A stretch of DNA of 64,000 nucleotides from JAFEDN01 sp963712715 (GTDB lineage Bacteria > Pseudomonadota > Gammaproteobacteria > Coxiellales > Coxiellaceae), in NCBI GenBank assembly GCA_963712715.1, contig CAVQJI010000034.1, positions 95,289-159,288 of the forward strand. The letters are read 5' to 3'. Of the stretch, positions 20,853 through 31,100 are shown piece after piece; position 1 is the stretch's first letter, and each line of letters opens with the position of its first letter. The notes beneath the pieces are model-generated. The model was given only the letters and a program-made list of their open reading frames with translations. It was not told the DNA's origin and ran no database searches. Both the position numbers and the translations under genes were made by a program.

Positions 20853-21005
20853 CCATTTTTAGGATAAAGCCTAAAAACGGCGTCATTGCGAGCGCTAGCG
20901 AAGCAATCCAGTACAGTATTTCTACCAAAACTGTACTGGATTGCTTCGCTAGCGCTCGCAATGACGGTATTTTGTTCAATGGTATCAAAATGGCTAAAGT
21001 CGAGT
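20841..21005. repeat. Nested palindrome at the pyrD 3' end, containing gtcattgcgagcg copy 2
   Basis: Outer arms 20841-20859 and 20987-21005 are a perfect 19-bp inverted repeat that includes the last pyrD codons and its stop (actcgactttagccatttt). Inside sits a second palindrome, 20881-20966, the gtcattgcgagcgctagcg copy. The rest of the 400-bp gap up to clpA (21006-21252) is AT-rich with no evident gene and should hold the clpA promoter. Confidence 0.88.
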
Positions 21006-21252
21006 CTTAAAAATCTATAAAAATCTGATTATAGAAGCCTCAATGCCCAGGAAAAAAACACTCTCAGTTCATTATTGAATCAATTTATAAAAATTAAATA
21101 AAAACAGTTACTTATCAATATTTTTTTCTATCAAATTTATTTCACAAAGTCAAGGAAAACTTTTAGTTTATCGTCTACATTTAGCTGTAAGGAAACTTTC
21201 AATCGGACACAGTACGGATAGCTCGTCCAATCTTCAGGAAAGGGAGTTCAAA

Positions 21253-23572
21253 ATGTTTACAAAATCACTGGAAGTCACGCTGAATCAGGCGTTCATGCAA
21301 GCCAGGGAGAAACGTCATGAATTTATCACGGTCGAACATTTATTATTTGCTTTGTTAGACAATACCGAGGTTGGAGCCACTTTAGTTGCTTGTGGCGCCA
21401 ACATAGACAGACTTCGGGCAGGATTAGGAATTTTTATTGATGAAACAACACCGCACATTCCCCTGAATGCTCAGCGGGATATCCAACCCACACTCAGTTT
21501 TCAGAGAGTATTGCAACGCGCCATCTACCAGGTGCAAAGCACCGGTGGTCAGGAAGTGAATGGCAACCACACCCTTGTGGCTTTATTTGGCGAATCCGAT
21601 AGCCAGGCCGTTTATTTTTTAAGTCAGGAGAATATCAGTCGCATCGATGTTATCAATTACACCACCCAAGGCATATCTAAGCATCAGCGTGACTCGGAAA
21701 AAAGCCATTATTTATCGATGAATTCACCTTCTCCTGATTTGAATTTAACGCATGAAACGGTGAGTGAAGAGGGATTAATTGAATCGTATGCGATTAATTT
21801 GAATGAACTGGCGATGGCGGGAAAATTAAATCCAGTCATCGGTCGCGAAGCGGAGCTGGAACGCAGTTTACAAATCTTATGCCGGCGCAGCAAAAATAAC
21901 CCTTTATTTGTCGGTGAAGCTGGCGTGGGCAAAACCGCCATTGCTGAAGGATTGGCGCAACGTATTGTAAATGGCGAAGTGCCAAACCTGCTGACGTACT
22001 CCACTATTTATTCGCTGGATTTAGGCATGTTGCTGGCTGGAACCAAATATCGTGGAGATTTTGAAAAACGATTTAAAGCCGTTTTAAAAGCTTTAAGCCG
22101 GCAAACGGGGGCCATCGTTTTCATCGATGAAATTCATAATCTGGTTGGAGCAGGTTCTGCTACCGGAGGGACGATGGATGCCTCTAACCTGATTAAACCC
22201 TTGCTGAGTTCCGGCGAATTACGTTGCTTGGCGCCACCACTTACGAAGAGTATCGTAATTATTTTTCCAAAGATCACGCTTTATTGCGGCGTTTTCAGAA
22301 AATTGATATCTGTGAACCTAATGGCGAACAAACCATTAAAATTATACAGGGTTTGAAATCGCGTTTTGAAAAATATCATCAAATTCAATACACGGAGAGC
22401 GGGGTTGCGTCGCGCAGTGGAATTATCGGAACGCTATATGACTGACCGTCGGTTACCCGATAAAGCGATTGACGTCATTGACGAAGCCGGCGCTTTTCAG
22501 CGCCTGCAAGCGCCGAATAAACAACAAAAAATTATCGACGTCCGCCGATATTGAAGCCATCGTGGCGAAAATGGCGAATATTCCTATCCACCACCTCAGT
22601 AACTCCGATAAGCGTCAATTGAAAAATCTTCCGGTCAGGCTGAAAAGGGCGGTATTCGGTCAGGATAAAGCTATCCTGTTATTAAGCAGCGCCATCAAAT
22701 TATCCCGCTCCGGTTTACGTGATCTGAATAAACCCATGGGTTCATTTTTGCTGACCGGCCCTACTGGCGTTGGCAAAACTGAAGTAACCCGGCAATTAGC
22801 CAAAGAACTCGGCATCGGTTTGATTCGTTTTGATATGTCCGAATATATGGAAAGACATTCCGTATCGCGTTTAATTGGCGCGCCCCCAGGCTATGTGGGC
22901 TATGACCAGGGCGGTTTGCTAACGGAATCGGTTATCAAACAACCTTACGCGGTTTTATTATTGGACGAAATTGAAAAGGCGCATCCGGATATGTTTAATA
23001 TCCTGCTGCAGGTTATGGATTATGGGCATCTCACTGATAATAATGGACGCAAAGCGGATTTTCGGCATGTGGTGGTGGTGATGACCACTAATCTGGGCGC
23101 TCACCGAATGGAAAGGCACAATGTGGGTTTTCACAATAAGGATCCGATTGAGGACACCCTGGAAGAGGTCAAACAATTATTTTCTCCGGAATTTCGCAAC
23201 CGTCTGGATGCGATTGTGCCGTTTCATTATCTGGAAAGCGACACGATTTTGAAGATCGTGGATAAAAATATTCTCAAACAGTTACGAAAACAATTACTGT
23301 CTAAAAACATTATCGTCACGATCACCTATAGCGCCAAACAATGGTTGGCGAAAGAAGGCTACGATCGTGTCATGGGCGCGCGGCCAATGGAACGTTTAAT
23401 TGAGGAGCGGTTGAAAAAACCATTGGCGGAAGAATTACTCTTTGGACGGTTCAGTTCTGAAGGCGGTGAAGTCCGTATCGGCGTAGAAAATGGACGTTTA
23501 CAAATTGAAGTGGTTGCACAGTCTGAAATAGCCGTGCCACAGCAGCCAGCCCTAACCGAAGATAGCGAATAA
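21253..23572 (+). pseudogene. clpA: Clp protease ATP-binding subunit ClpA, three frame breaks
   Basis: ClpA is the AAA+ unfoldase that feeds ClpP. The N-domain (SLEVTLNQAFMQAREKRHEFITVEHLL) and the first AAA module with Walker A GEAGVGKTAIAEG and Walker B IVFIDEIHN are intact in 21253-~22226. Frame changes follow near 22226 (one base short), 22400 (GGGG where GGG would keep the frame) and 22540 (one extra C). From ~22545 the second AAA module is intact: Walker A GPTGVGKTEVTRQ, VLLLDEIEKAHPD, and the C-terminal RVMGARPMERLIEE. No clpS is seen upstream. Convergent infA downstream matches the E. coli clpA-infA arrangement. Each break can be repaired by a single base, so sequence error must be excluded before calling it dead. 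Confidence 0.88.
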
Positions 23573-23605
23573 AGCACTATTAAGCCGGTGGATAGGAACG
23601 CTCAC

Positions 23606-23703
23606 TTTTGCCCCAGGTTTGACGAAAAAGCGTTCTCAAAATGCTCACATACCTGTGTATGCTGCGCTTTTTCGACCACTTTTTCGTCAAACCTGGGGCA
23701 AAA
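23606..23703. repeat. Palindrome between clpA and infA
   Basis: Perfect 24-bp arms, 23606-23629 and 23680-23703 (ttttgccccaggtttgacga and its complement), enclose a smaller inverted pair cgaaaaagcg/cgctttttcg. It lies between convergent genes, as a bidirectional terminator would, but it is much longer than usual. Confidence 0.85.
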
Positions 23704-23758
23704 TTGAACGTTCTGCGTTTGCAGATTCATACCCTTGAACAGCTACACAAATAATTAT

Positions 23759-24016
23759 TTATTCAGCGGGGGGCTCGTCTTCAGCAGGGCGGGGTTTACC
23801 GGTATCGCGGTAAATAATCCTGCCGCGTGACAGGTCATAAGGCGTCAATTCCACCGTAACCTTGTCGCCAGTGAGAATGCGGATATAATTTTTACGCATT
23901 CTTCCGGAAATATGTGCGGTTACGACGTGACCATTTTCGAGCTTCACCCGAAACACGGTGTTGGGCAAGGTGTCGACCACCACACCCGGCATTTCAATAT
24001 GATCTTCTTTAGGCAT
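23759..24016 (-). CDS. infA: Translation initiation factor IF-1 with C-terminal extension
   Basis: IF-1 binds the ribosomal A site during initiation. The OB-fold core is near identical to E. coli: DTLPNTVFRVKLENGHVVTAH, SGRMRKNYIRILTGDKVTVE, LTPYDLSRGRI. Start ATG 24016 gives MPKEDHIEM, aligned with the usual MAKEDNIEM; the longer in-frame start at 24046 would add ten non-family residues. The protein has about 13 extra acidic, proline-rich residues (TGKPRPAEDEPPAE) after the normal end at ~72, giving 85 aa. Confidence 0.95.
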   Translation of the reverse strand: MPKEDHIEMPGVVVDTLPNTVFRVKLENGHVVTAHISGRMRKNYIRILTGDKVTVELTPYDLSRGRIIYRDTGKPRPAEDEPPAE

Positions 24017-24109
24017 AAATTCAATAATTTTCCTATAAAACCGCAAGCTTGCCTGAAAATATGCCGCTATGCAACAAAAATTTGGTTAATCACTTCGTAC
24101 CCGTACTCC

Positions 24110-24336
24110 GGAAATATGAGTTAAGCCGAGGAATCGCAGGGAGTCACTCAAAGTGCCTAACGCTGCACTGTCTTTGGGTCTGACGGGGGTACTGCTTTTT
24201 AGAAAAAATATCTCTAAACGTTCTCAAACCGGTTTTCTCTCTGACCGCTTCTCCCAAAAAAGGGGACCCCCGCCAGCCCCAAAGCCAGTTCCGCTGTGAC
24301 TCTTCTCGTTGATGCCTCGGCTTAACTCATATTTCC
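24110..24336. repeat. 227-bp imperfect palindrome upstream of infA
   Basis: Outer arms begin ggaaatatgagttaagccgagg and end with its complement at 24317-24336. Inner pairing continues: gagtcac with gtgactc, and tctttgggtctgacggggg with the complement of cccccgccagccccaaag. The apex is near 24210-24240. It accounts for most of the 470-bp region between infA and the NagZ-like gene, where no tRNA or ORF is evident. A structured RNA or a MITE-like element are both possible. Confidence 0.8.
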
Positions 24337-24474
24337 TCCGCAAATGCGCTCTCTTATGGTCTGATTTTCTGAGTGAAACGCATTTCCGGAAGTGGGTTCA
24401 GGAACATAAAAATGAATCGTTTAATGGTAATAAAATAGTATTCCTGGTAAACTATCGAAGTTTTTTATTAAGTT

Positions 24475-25876
24475 ATGGATAACACAATGATTAAAATCCT
24501 TCGTTTTTCTCTGTTTATAGTTATCATGGTTTCTTCTGTGTTGGGCTTGAGCGGGTGTAAGCCTGCGAAGCCAAAAACTGAAAATTGTACTGACATTATC
24601 TCTGCGGTTCTTTGCCAGAAAATCGGCCAACTATTGATTGTGGGTTTTGGCAATATGGATCATGACGATCAGGATAAAATTACCTGGAATGATCCCGAAT
24701 GGAACGCAATTCAAAAAAATTCCTATATCGCCCGTGACATTTGCCGATTGGCATGTCGGCGGTGTATTTATTTCCGGGGCGAAATCCGTGACCCGCTTAC
24801 CGGAGTAGCGATAAGGGAACGTAATATTGAAAATGATGTTCAACTGGCGCAGTTGAGCCGCGATTTACAGGCCTATAATGCTAAAGTTGGGTTGCGAGGG
24901 ACCATCTGCCATCGCTGCCGTTAATTATTTCCATCGATCAGGAGGGAGGTATCGTTAACCCTCTGTATTTTGACCACGATTTACCCAATTTTACCCCCCA
25001 GTCTTTGGGCAAATACGAAACCATGAATATGAATGATCCCCAGAAACATCAGGCGGCATTAGCTTTTACGAATAATTTCGGCAAACTAACCGGCGCCTCA
25101 TTGCGAAAATACGGCATTAATCTTGATTTCGCTCCTGATGTGGATGTTGACATTAATCCGGTAAATCCTATCATTGGTGGATTATCGCGGAGCTTTTCGG
25201 ATAACCCCGGGATTGTCGCCAGTCAGGCCGGCCAATTCCTCACCGGACTTCACAGTAGCCATATTCTGGCGACTCTAAAACATTTTCCCGGCCACGGCAG
25301 TTCCTCCGGCGACACACACAAGGCTTTGGTGGACGTGACTGACACTTATCAAATGGATAAGGAATTAATGCCGTATAAAATTCTAATTGGTCAAGGCTAT
25401 GATGATTTTATAATGAGTACCCACGTCATTAATGGGCAAATTGATCGTTCCCAATGTCTGGCGGGAGACCCCAACGATCCGCAAACCTGGTGTCCGGGAA
25501 CCATGTCCCGGAAAACCCTCTACTGGTTTATTGAGAAATCAGCTACATTTTAACGGCGTTATTATTTCCGATGATATGGGAATGGCAGACGATTGCCCAG
25601 CATTACCCGCTCCCGGTTGCGCTCGAAAAAGGGTTAAACGCAGGGGTAGATATGTTTATTGTATCCAATCACGAAGGCGACCGCACGGGAGAATTTGTCA
25701 ATACCATCGCCCGGCTGGTTCGCGATGGTAAAGTCCCCGAAAGCCGGATTAATGAGCCTATCAACGTGTTGTCGCCGTCAAGCAGCGCATTGCGAATGCG
25801 CCAACGCCTGGTAATTATTAACAAAGGCATGGTAAGCGGGAAATTCTTAACCGAATGCCATCGTCTTTCACAGTGA
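24475..25876 (+). pseudogene. NagZ-like glycoside hydrolase family 3 lipoprotein, multiply frameshifted
   Basis: The N-terminus is a lipoprotein signal (ILRFSLFIVIMVSSVLGLSGC). GH3 pieces follow in different frames: KIGQLLIVGFG, IISIDQEGGIVN near 24935, a long intact part at 25005-25553 with KHFPGHGSSSGDTHKALVD (the catalytic His/Asp loop of NagZ-type enzymes), then VIISDDMGMAD near 25560 (nucleophile Asp) and a C-terminal piece to ~25800. At least four frame changes are needed. The family cleaves N-acetylglucosamine from peptidoglycan fragments. A secreted lipoprotein form differs from cytosolic NagZ. The number of lesions supports real decay. Confidence 0.8.
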
Positions 25877-27963
25877 CATAATCGATCGTTGGGGATTTCT
25901 ATTCATACGGTGACCTAAAGAAATAGTAGGCATTCGTAAATTGTAATGATTCTTTATATCCTCTGCTTTTTTTTGAAAATTAGTATAGATTAAGTGTATT
26001 GTTGGTTTCTCTAAATCACCCAACTCAATAGTCGTATTTTCTACATACAAACGATAATTCTCTTCCAGCAATTTAAATATCGCCCTAATTTCAATTTCTC
26101 CACCCCAAAAAGTTTCCTTTCGCAGTTTGGTTACATAGTCATTTTCTGTAATAAATCCTTTTAATTCCGAATCACTATCAATATAATTAGCTACCTTTTG
26201 TCGAAAATACCGATTAATTAATTGATACAAAAAGTCAGTGTCTCCTTGCTTACTGATTAAGGAGGTATCATTAGTGTTTAAAAATGCCTGTATTCTGTTT
26301 TTAAATCTATCCCCATGTTCTGTAAATAATTTAGCATCTTTGCTATCAGAAACGAATAAACTGTTAAATGCTGAACGATATTTTTCAGGATTGTGTAAAA
26401 CCGGCGCCAAAACACCAATGGCGACAGACCAGAACAAACAACTGCCATCACCTGGAACTTTTAATTCAGTACCTACCGGCAAATAAGAATTTTCAATTGG
26501 CGGCGGCTGATTAGGCAACCTATATCTGAACGTTTCAGCTACAGATGGATGGCTGGTTTTATTTTCTTTAGGTTTCGGAGGGCTATCACTTTCATTAGTT
26601 TGACCCTCCAGGGTCTTGCGTTTAGAACCTCTACCTGTCAATGAGGATTGAGTTGTACTCTCTCTTAAAATAGAGAATAGATCTCTAGCAAGAGAGGGTC
26701 GTTTTACTAATAATTCTCCGATTGCTTTGCCAGCCTGATCATTGCCTTGCTCAACAGCCCTAATATACCAAACCATCGCCTGTTGTTCGTCCTTTTCTAA
26801 ACCGAAACCTTGTTCATAGCATTTTCCCAGATTGAAAAGTGCTTCCTTGTGTTTATTTTCGGCAGCCTTACGCCACCAGTGAACGGTTTCTTCTCTCTGA
26901 TCACGACTAAAATAAATCTTGCTCAGTTCAAATTGGGCTTCTACATGATTTCGGCCACCGGCTTTGCGGTACCACTGAATTGCCAGTTCTTCATCTTGCC
27001 TTGCCCCTTCACCGTTATGATAACAACGAGCTATCCTGAATTCAGCTTTTGATAATGATGAACATGGCGGCTGCGAGTTATTGGTGGCAGCTTTCATCCA
27101 CAAATTAAAAGCAGATACTGGATTTTTTTCTACATGAACACCTTCATAATATAGAGAAGCTAAATCGAATTGGGCATCCGGATGACCGTTTTCGAGCAGC
27201 CTGTCGTAGCCAGCCAATGGCCTCCTTTTCATCTCTTGGCCCACCTTTACCCTCCATAACACAGTGGGCAAAATAGTACTGGGCGTCTTTATCTCCTTGG
27301 TTTGCAGCCTCTTTGTACCCGCAATAGGCTTGCCTTGGATTTTTATTTTGACCTATTCCCTTCTCATTACAGTAGGCCCAAAAAAATTGAGCCTCGGCAT
27401 GTTTTTGTTCAGCAGCACTATGAAACCATTCCGATGCCTCTTTCTTTTTTAGGTACCCCTATGCCATAGAAATAACACTTGGCTAATTCAAATTGAGCAT
27501 CACGGTGTCTGTTCAATGCAGCTTTCAGATACCATTCAGCAGCTTTCTCTTCACTCTGTAATGTTCCTTTAGCAAAGGCATAACACTTGGCTAATTCATA
27601 TTGAGCATACGAACATTCTTCATCATCAGCAGCCTGGCTAAATAAACGAAACGCCTGTTTCTCATCCTTGGGAACTCCTTGACCTTTAGCATAGCGTGAA
27701 CCTAAATAATATCGTGCCATTGAATGCCCCTGGTTGGCTGCTTTTTGAAACCAGGAAACCGCTTCACGATCATTTTTTTGTACCCCGCCTTTTCCACTTT
27801 CACAACGTAAAGCCATCTTATACTGAGCTTCTCGATGTCCCAGATCGGCAGCCTTTTTAAACCATTTTGTCGCCTCGTTCTCGTCTTGCTTGACTATATT
27901 ATTACCCATCTCATAGTCTCTACCTTTACTATAATATAGTAGTTGCTCGGTCGTTGGTTTCAT
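25868..27963 (-). CDS. Sel1-repeat protein with C-terminal OTU-type cysteine protease domain; two frame breaks
   Basis: The reading frame is 27963-27418 and then 27271-25868. The region between continues the repeats in another frame; single A-length changes near 27440 and 27215 would join them into about 700 aa. ATG 27963 has AGGAG five bases upstream. Some twelve Sel1 units (helical ~36-aa repeats such as GHREAQYKMALRCESGKGG) fill the N-terminal two thirds. A linker resembles the linker of the divergent paralogue (GRGSKRKTLEGQ against GRGVKRKIPEKQ). An OTU domain follows with GDGSCLF (catalytic Cys codon 26438-26440) and a terminal NHYN (likely catalytic His). OTU enzymes remove ubiquitin, so a host-directed role is inferred. 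Confidence 0.78.
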
Positions 27964-28185
27964 ATAGACTCCTGTCAATAATTTTCCAAAATAATGTGAT
28001 GATTTAAAAAAATTAAATTAATACCATAGTAATGTCAAATCAAAATTAAAAACCATAATTTTTGGTTGCTAGATAATAACTTTATTCTGTTATACGATAG
28101 TTACGGTAGTGTCTAAATTTAGTGCTCAAGGATATTTTTTCCTCTGAGCTTTTTAAAATTCAGTTTTTAACAAGGAAGTTTCTAT

Positions 28186-31100
28186 ATGAAATCACTAGAA
28201 GAATTATCTGAAAAAAGGGTTGATTGGTATCGCAATGGCGCTGAACAGGGATATCCACAAGCCCAATATAATCTGGGTCTATGCTATGCCCAAGGTAAGC
28301 AGGTATTAAGAGATGATAAGGAAGCTGTCTATTGGTATCGTAAAGCTGCTGAGCAAGGACATACAAAGGCCCAATATAATTTAGCTGTGTGTTATTTATG
28401 GGGCACAGGTATACAGAGAGATTTGAAAGAAGCCATCCGCTGGTACGTCGAGGCCGCTAAACGGCGGCATCAAGAAGCTCAACATTGGTTAGGTAAGATC
28501 TATGAATATGGTATAGGAGGCGTACCGAAGGATGAGCAAGTAGCCATCAGTTGGTATCGCCAGGCCGCTGAACAGGGGCATCAGGCAAGCCAATATTGGC
28601 TGGGTTTGCGCTATGCCGATGGTACTAAGGGTATAGTGAAAAATGATGAAGAAGCGGCTGTTTGGTACCGCAAAGCGGCTGAGCAAGGACATCAAGAGGC
28701 TCAATATCGTTTGGGTTTGCACTATGCTTGGGGTAAAGGTGTACCGAAGGATGAAAAAGAAGCCGCCAATTGGAATCGCAAGGCAGCTGAACAGGGGTTT
28801 TGGGAAGCCCAATATTGGCTGGGCGTAGACTATTTCTATGGCAGAGGAGGCGTATCGAAGGATGAAAAAGAAGCCGTCACTTGGTACCGCAAAGCTGCTG
28901 AGCAAGGACATCAAGAAGCTCAATATCGTTTGGGTATGTGCTATGCCTGTGGTGAAGGTGTACCGAAGGATGAAAAAGAAGCCGTCAATTGGTATCGCAA
29001 GGCCGCTGAATGGGGGCATCAGGAAGCCCAATATCGTTTGGGTTTTTGCTATTCCTTTGGTGAAGGCGTATCGAAGGATGAAAAAGAAGCCGTCACTTGG
29101 TATCGCAAGGCCGCTGAACAGGGGCATCAAGGAGCCCAATGTCGTCTGGGTGTGTACTATTTTTTTGGTGTAGGCGTACTGAAGGATGAAGAAGAAGCTA
29201 TCAGCTGGTACCGCAAAGCTGCTGAGCAAGGACATCAAGAGGCCCAATATTATTTGGCCGAGTGCTATAAAAATGGTACAGGCGTACTGAAGGATGAAAA
29301 AGAAGCCGTCAATTGGTATCGCAGGGCTGCTGAACAAGGGCATCAGGAAGCCCAGTTTTTTCTAGGTTCTTCTTATGTCCTTGGTATAGGGGTAGTGGAG
29401 GATGCAAAAGAAGCCGTTGTCTGGTATCGCAAGGCCGCTGAACAGGGGCATAAGGGGGCCCAGTTTCTTCTAGGTTTTTCTTATGCCAATGGTATGGGGG
29501 TAGTGAAGGATGACGAGGAAGCCGCTGTTTGGTACCGCAAAGCGGCTGAGCAAGGACATCGAGAGTCCCAATATAATTTGGCCGTGCGCTATCAAGATGG
29601 TAGAGGCGTACCACAGGATGAAAAAGAAGCCGTCAGTTGGTATCGCAAGGCAGCTGCACAGGGGCATCAGGAAGCTCAATATCGTTTGGGTGTACGCTAT
29701 GCCCATGCTGAAGGCGTGCCAAAGGATGAAAAAGAAGCCATCAGTTGGTACCGCAAGGCCGCTGAACAGGGGTATCAGGAAGCTCAATATCGTTTGGGTA
29801 CACGCTATGAAGATGGTAGAGGCGTACCGAAGGATGAAAAAGAAGCTGTCAGTTGGTATCGCAAGGCTGCTGAACAGGGGCAGGGGCATCGGAACGCCCA
29901 GTATTGTCTAGGTTTGTGTTATGCCAATGGTACGGGTGTACCGAAGGATGAAAAAGAAGCCGCTTTTTGGTACCGCAAAGCTGCTGAGCAGGAACATCAA
30001 GAGGCTCAATATTATTTGGCCACGCACTGTGAAGATGGTAGAGGCACACCAAAGAATGAAGAAGAAGCCGTCAGTTGGTACCGCAAGGCCGCTGAACAGG
30101 GGCATCGAGAAGCTCAATATCGACTTGGGGTGTGCTATGCCGAGGGTAGAGGCATACTGAAGGATGAAAAAGAGGCCATCAATTGGTACCTCAAGGCCGC
30201 TGAACAAGAGGAGTCCCACCGCCCATATCGCCGTCCGCTGTCGTTCCGCCGCCCGGTGTTGTCCCGCCCGGTCAAACGAGGGCATAAGGAAGCCCAGTAT
30301 CGTTTGGGTGTGTGCTATGCGGAGGGTACAGGCGTTCTGAAGGATGAAAAAGAAGCTAATAGCTGGTATCTCAAAGCCGCCGAAAATGATTATTTGAAAG
30401 CCCAAATTGCTATCGCTAAACGTTGTGTTCAAGGACTCTATGAACCAGGATCGAAAAGGAAATTTTTCGAGCAGCCCTTCTATTTCGCTTTTTCTAATTC
30501 TGATAAACAGGAAGTGCAGGAATCAGAAGCAATTTTCTGGTACGGGAAAGCCATCCGACAAGAAGAAAACCATGAAGTAATAAAAGAGATCGGGCATTTA
30601 TTGACAAAAAATCCTTTATTTGTCAAAGGTTTTCTTTCTACTTTAGGAAGGGAAGAAACTAAAGAGATTGATTGGTATCACGAGCTAGCTGAACGAAATG
30701 ATGCAGAGACTCAATATAAGCTGGGTCTGCGCTATGTTGGGGGCCAGGGGGTGTTGCAAGATGAAAAAGAAGCTGTTACTTGGATACGTAAAGCTGCTGA
30801 ACAGGGCTATAAGGAAGCTCAACACGGTTTAGCCCTGTGTTACGTAAATGGTACAGGTGTAGAAGAAGATCAGAAAGAAGCGACTCGATGGTTTTTAATG
30901 GCCGCTAAGCAAGGGCATCAGGAGGCCCAATATAACGCCGCTATACGTTATGAAAATGGTACAGGCATACTGCGAGACGACCATAAAGCTGTTTACTGGT
31001 ATCGAAAAGCTGCTGAGCGAAGGCATAAAGAGGCCCAATCGTATTTGGGAAAATGTTATGCCAACGGTTTGCTTGGTTTAGAAAAAGATGAACAACAGGC

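Noticed and set aside
24110..24336. tRNA-Ser gene as found near infA in E. coli
   Set aside because: No cloverleaf could be drawn; the sequence is an extended palindrome instead.
28489..30432. Long open frames on the minus strand and in other plus frames across the Sel1 array
   Set aside because: They arise from the repetitive codon pattern of the real plus-strand gene; their products are themselves periodic shadows without start signals.
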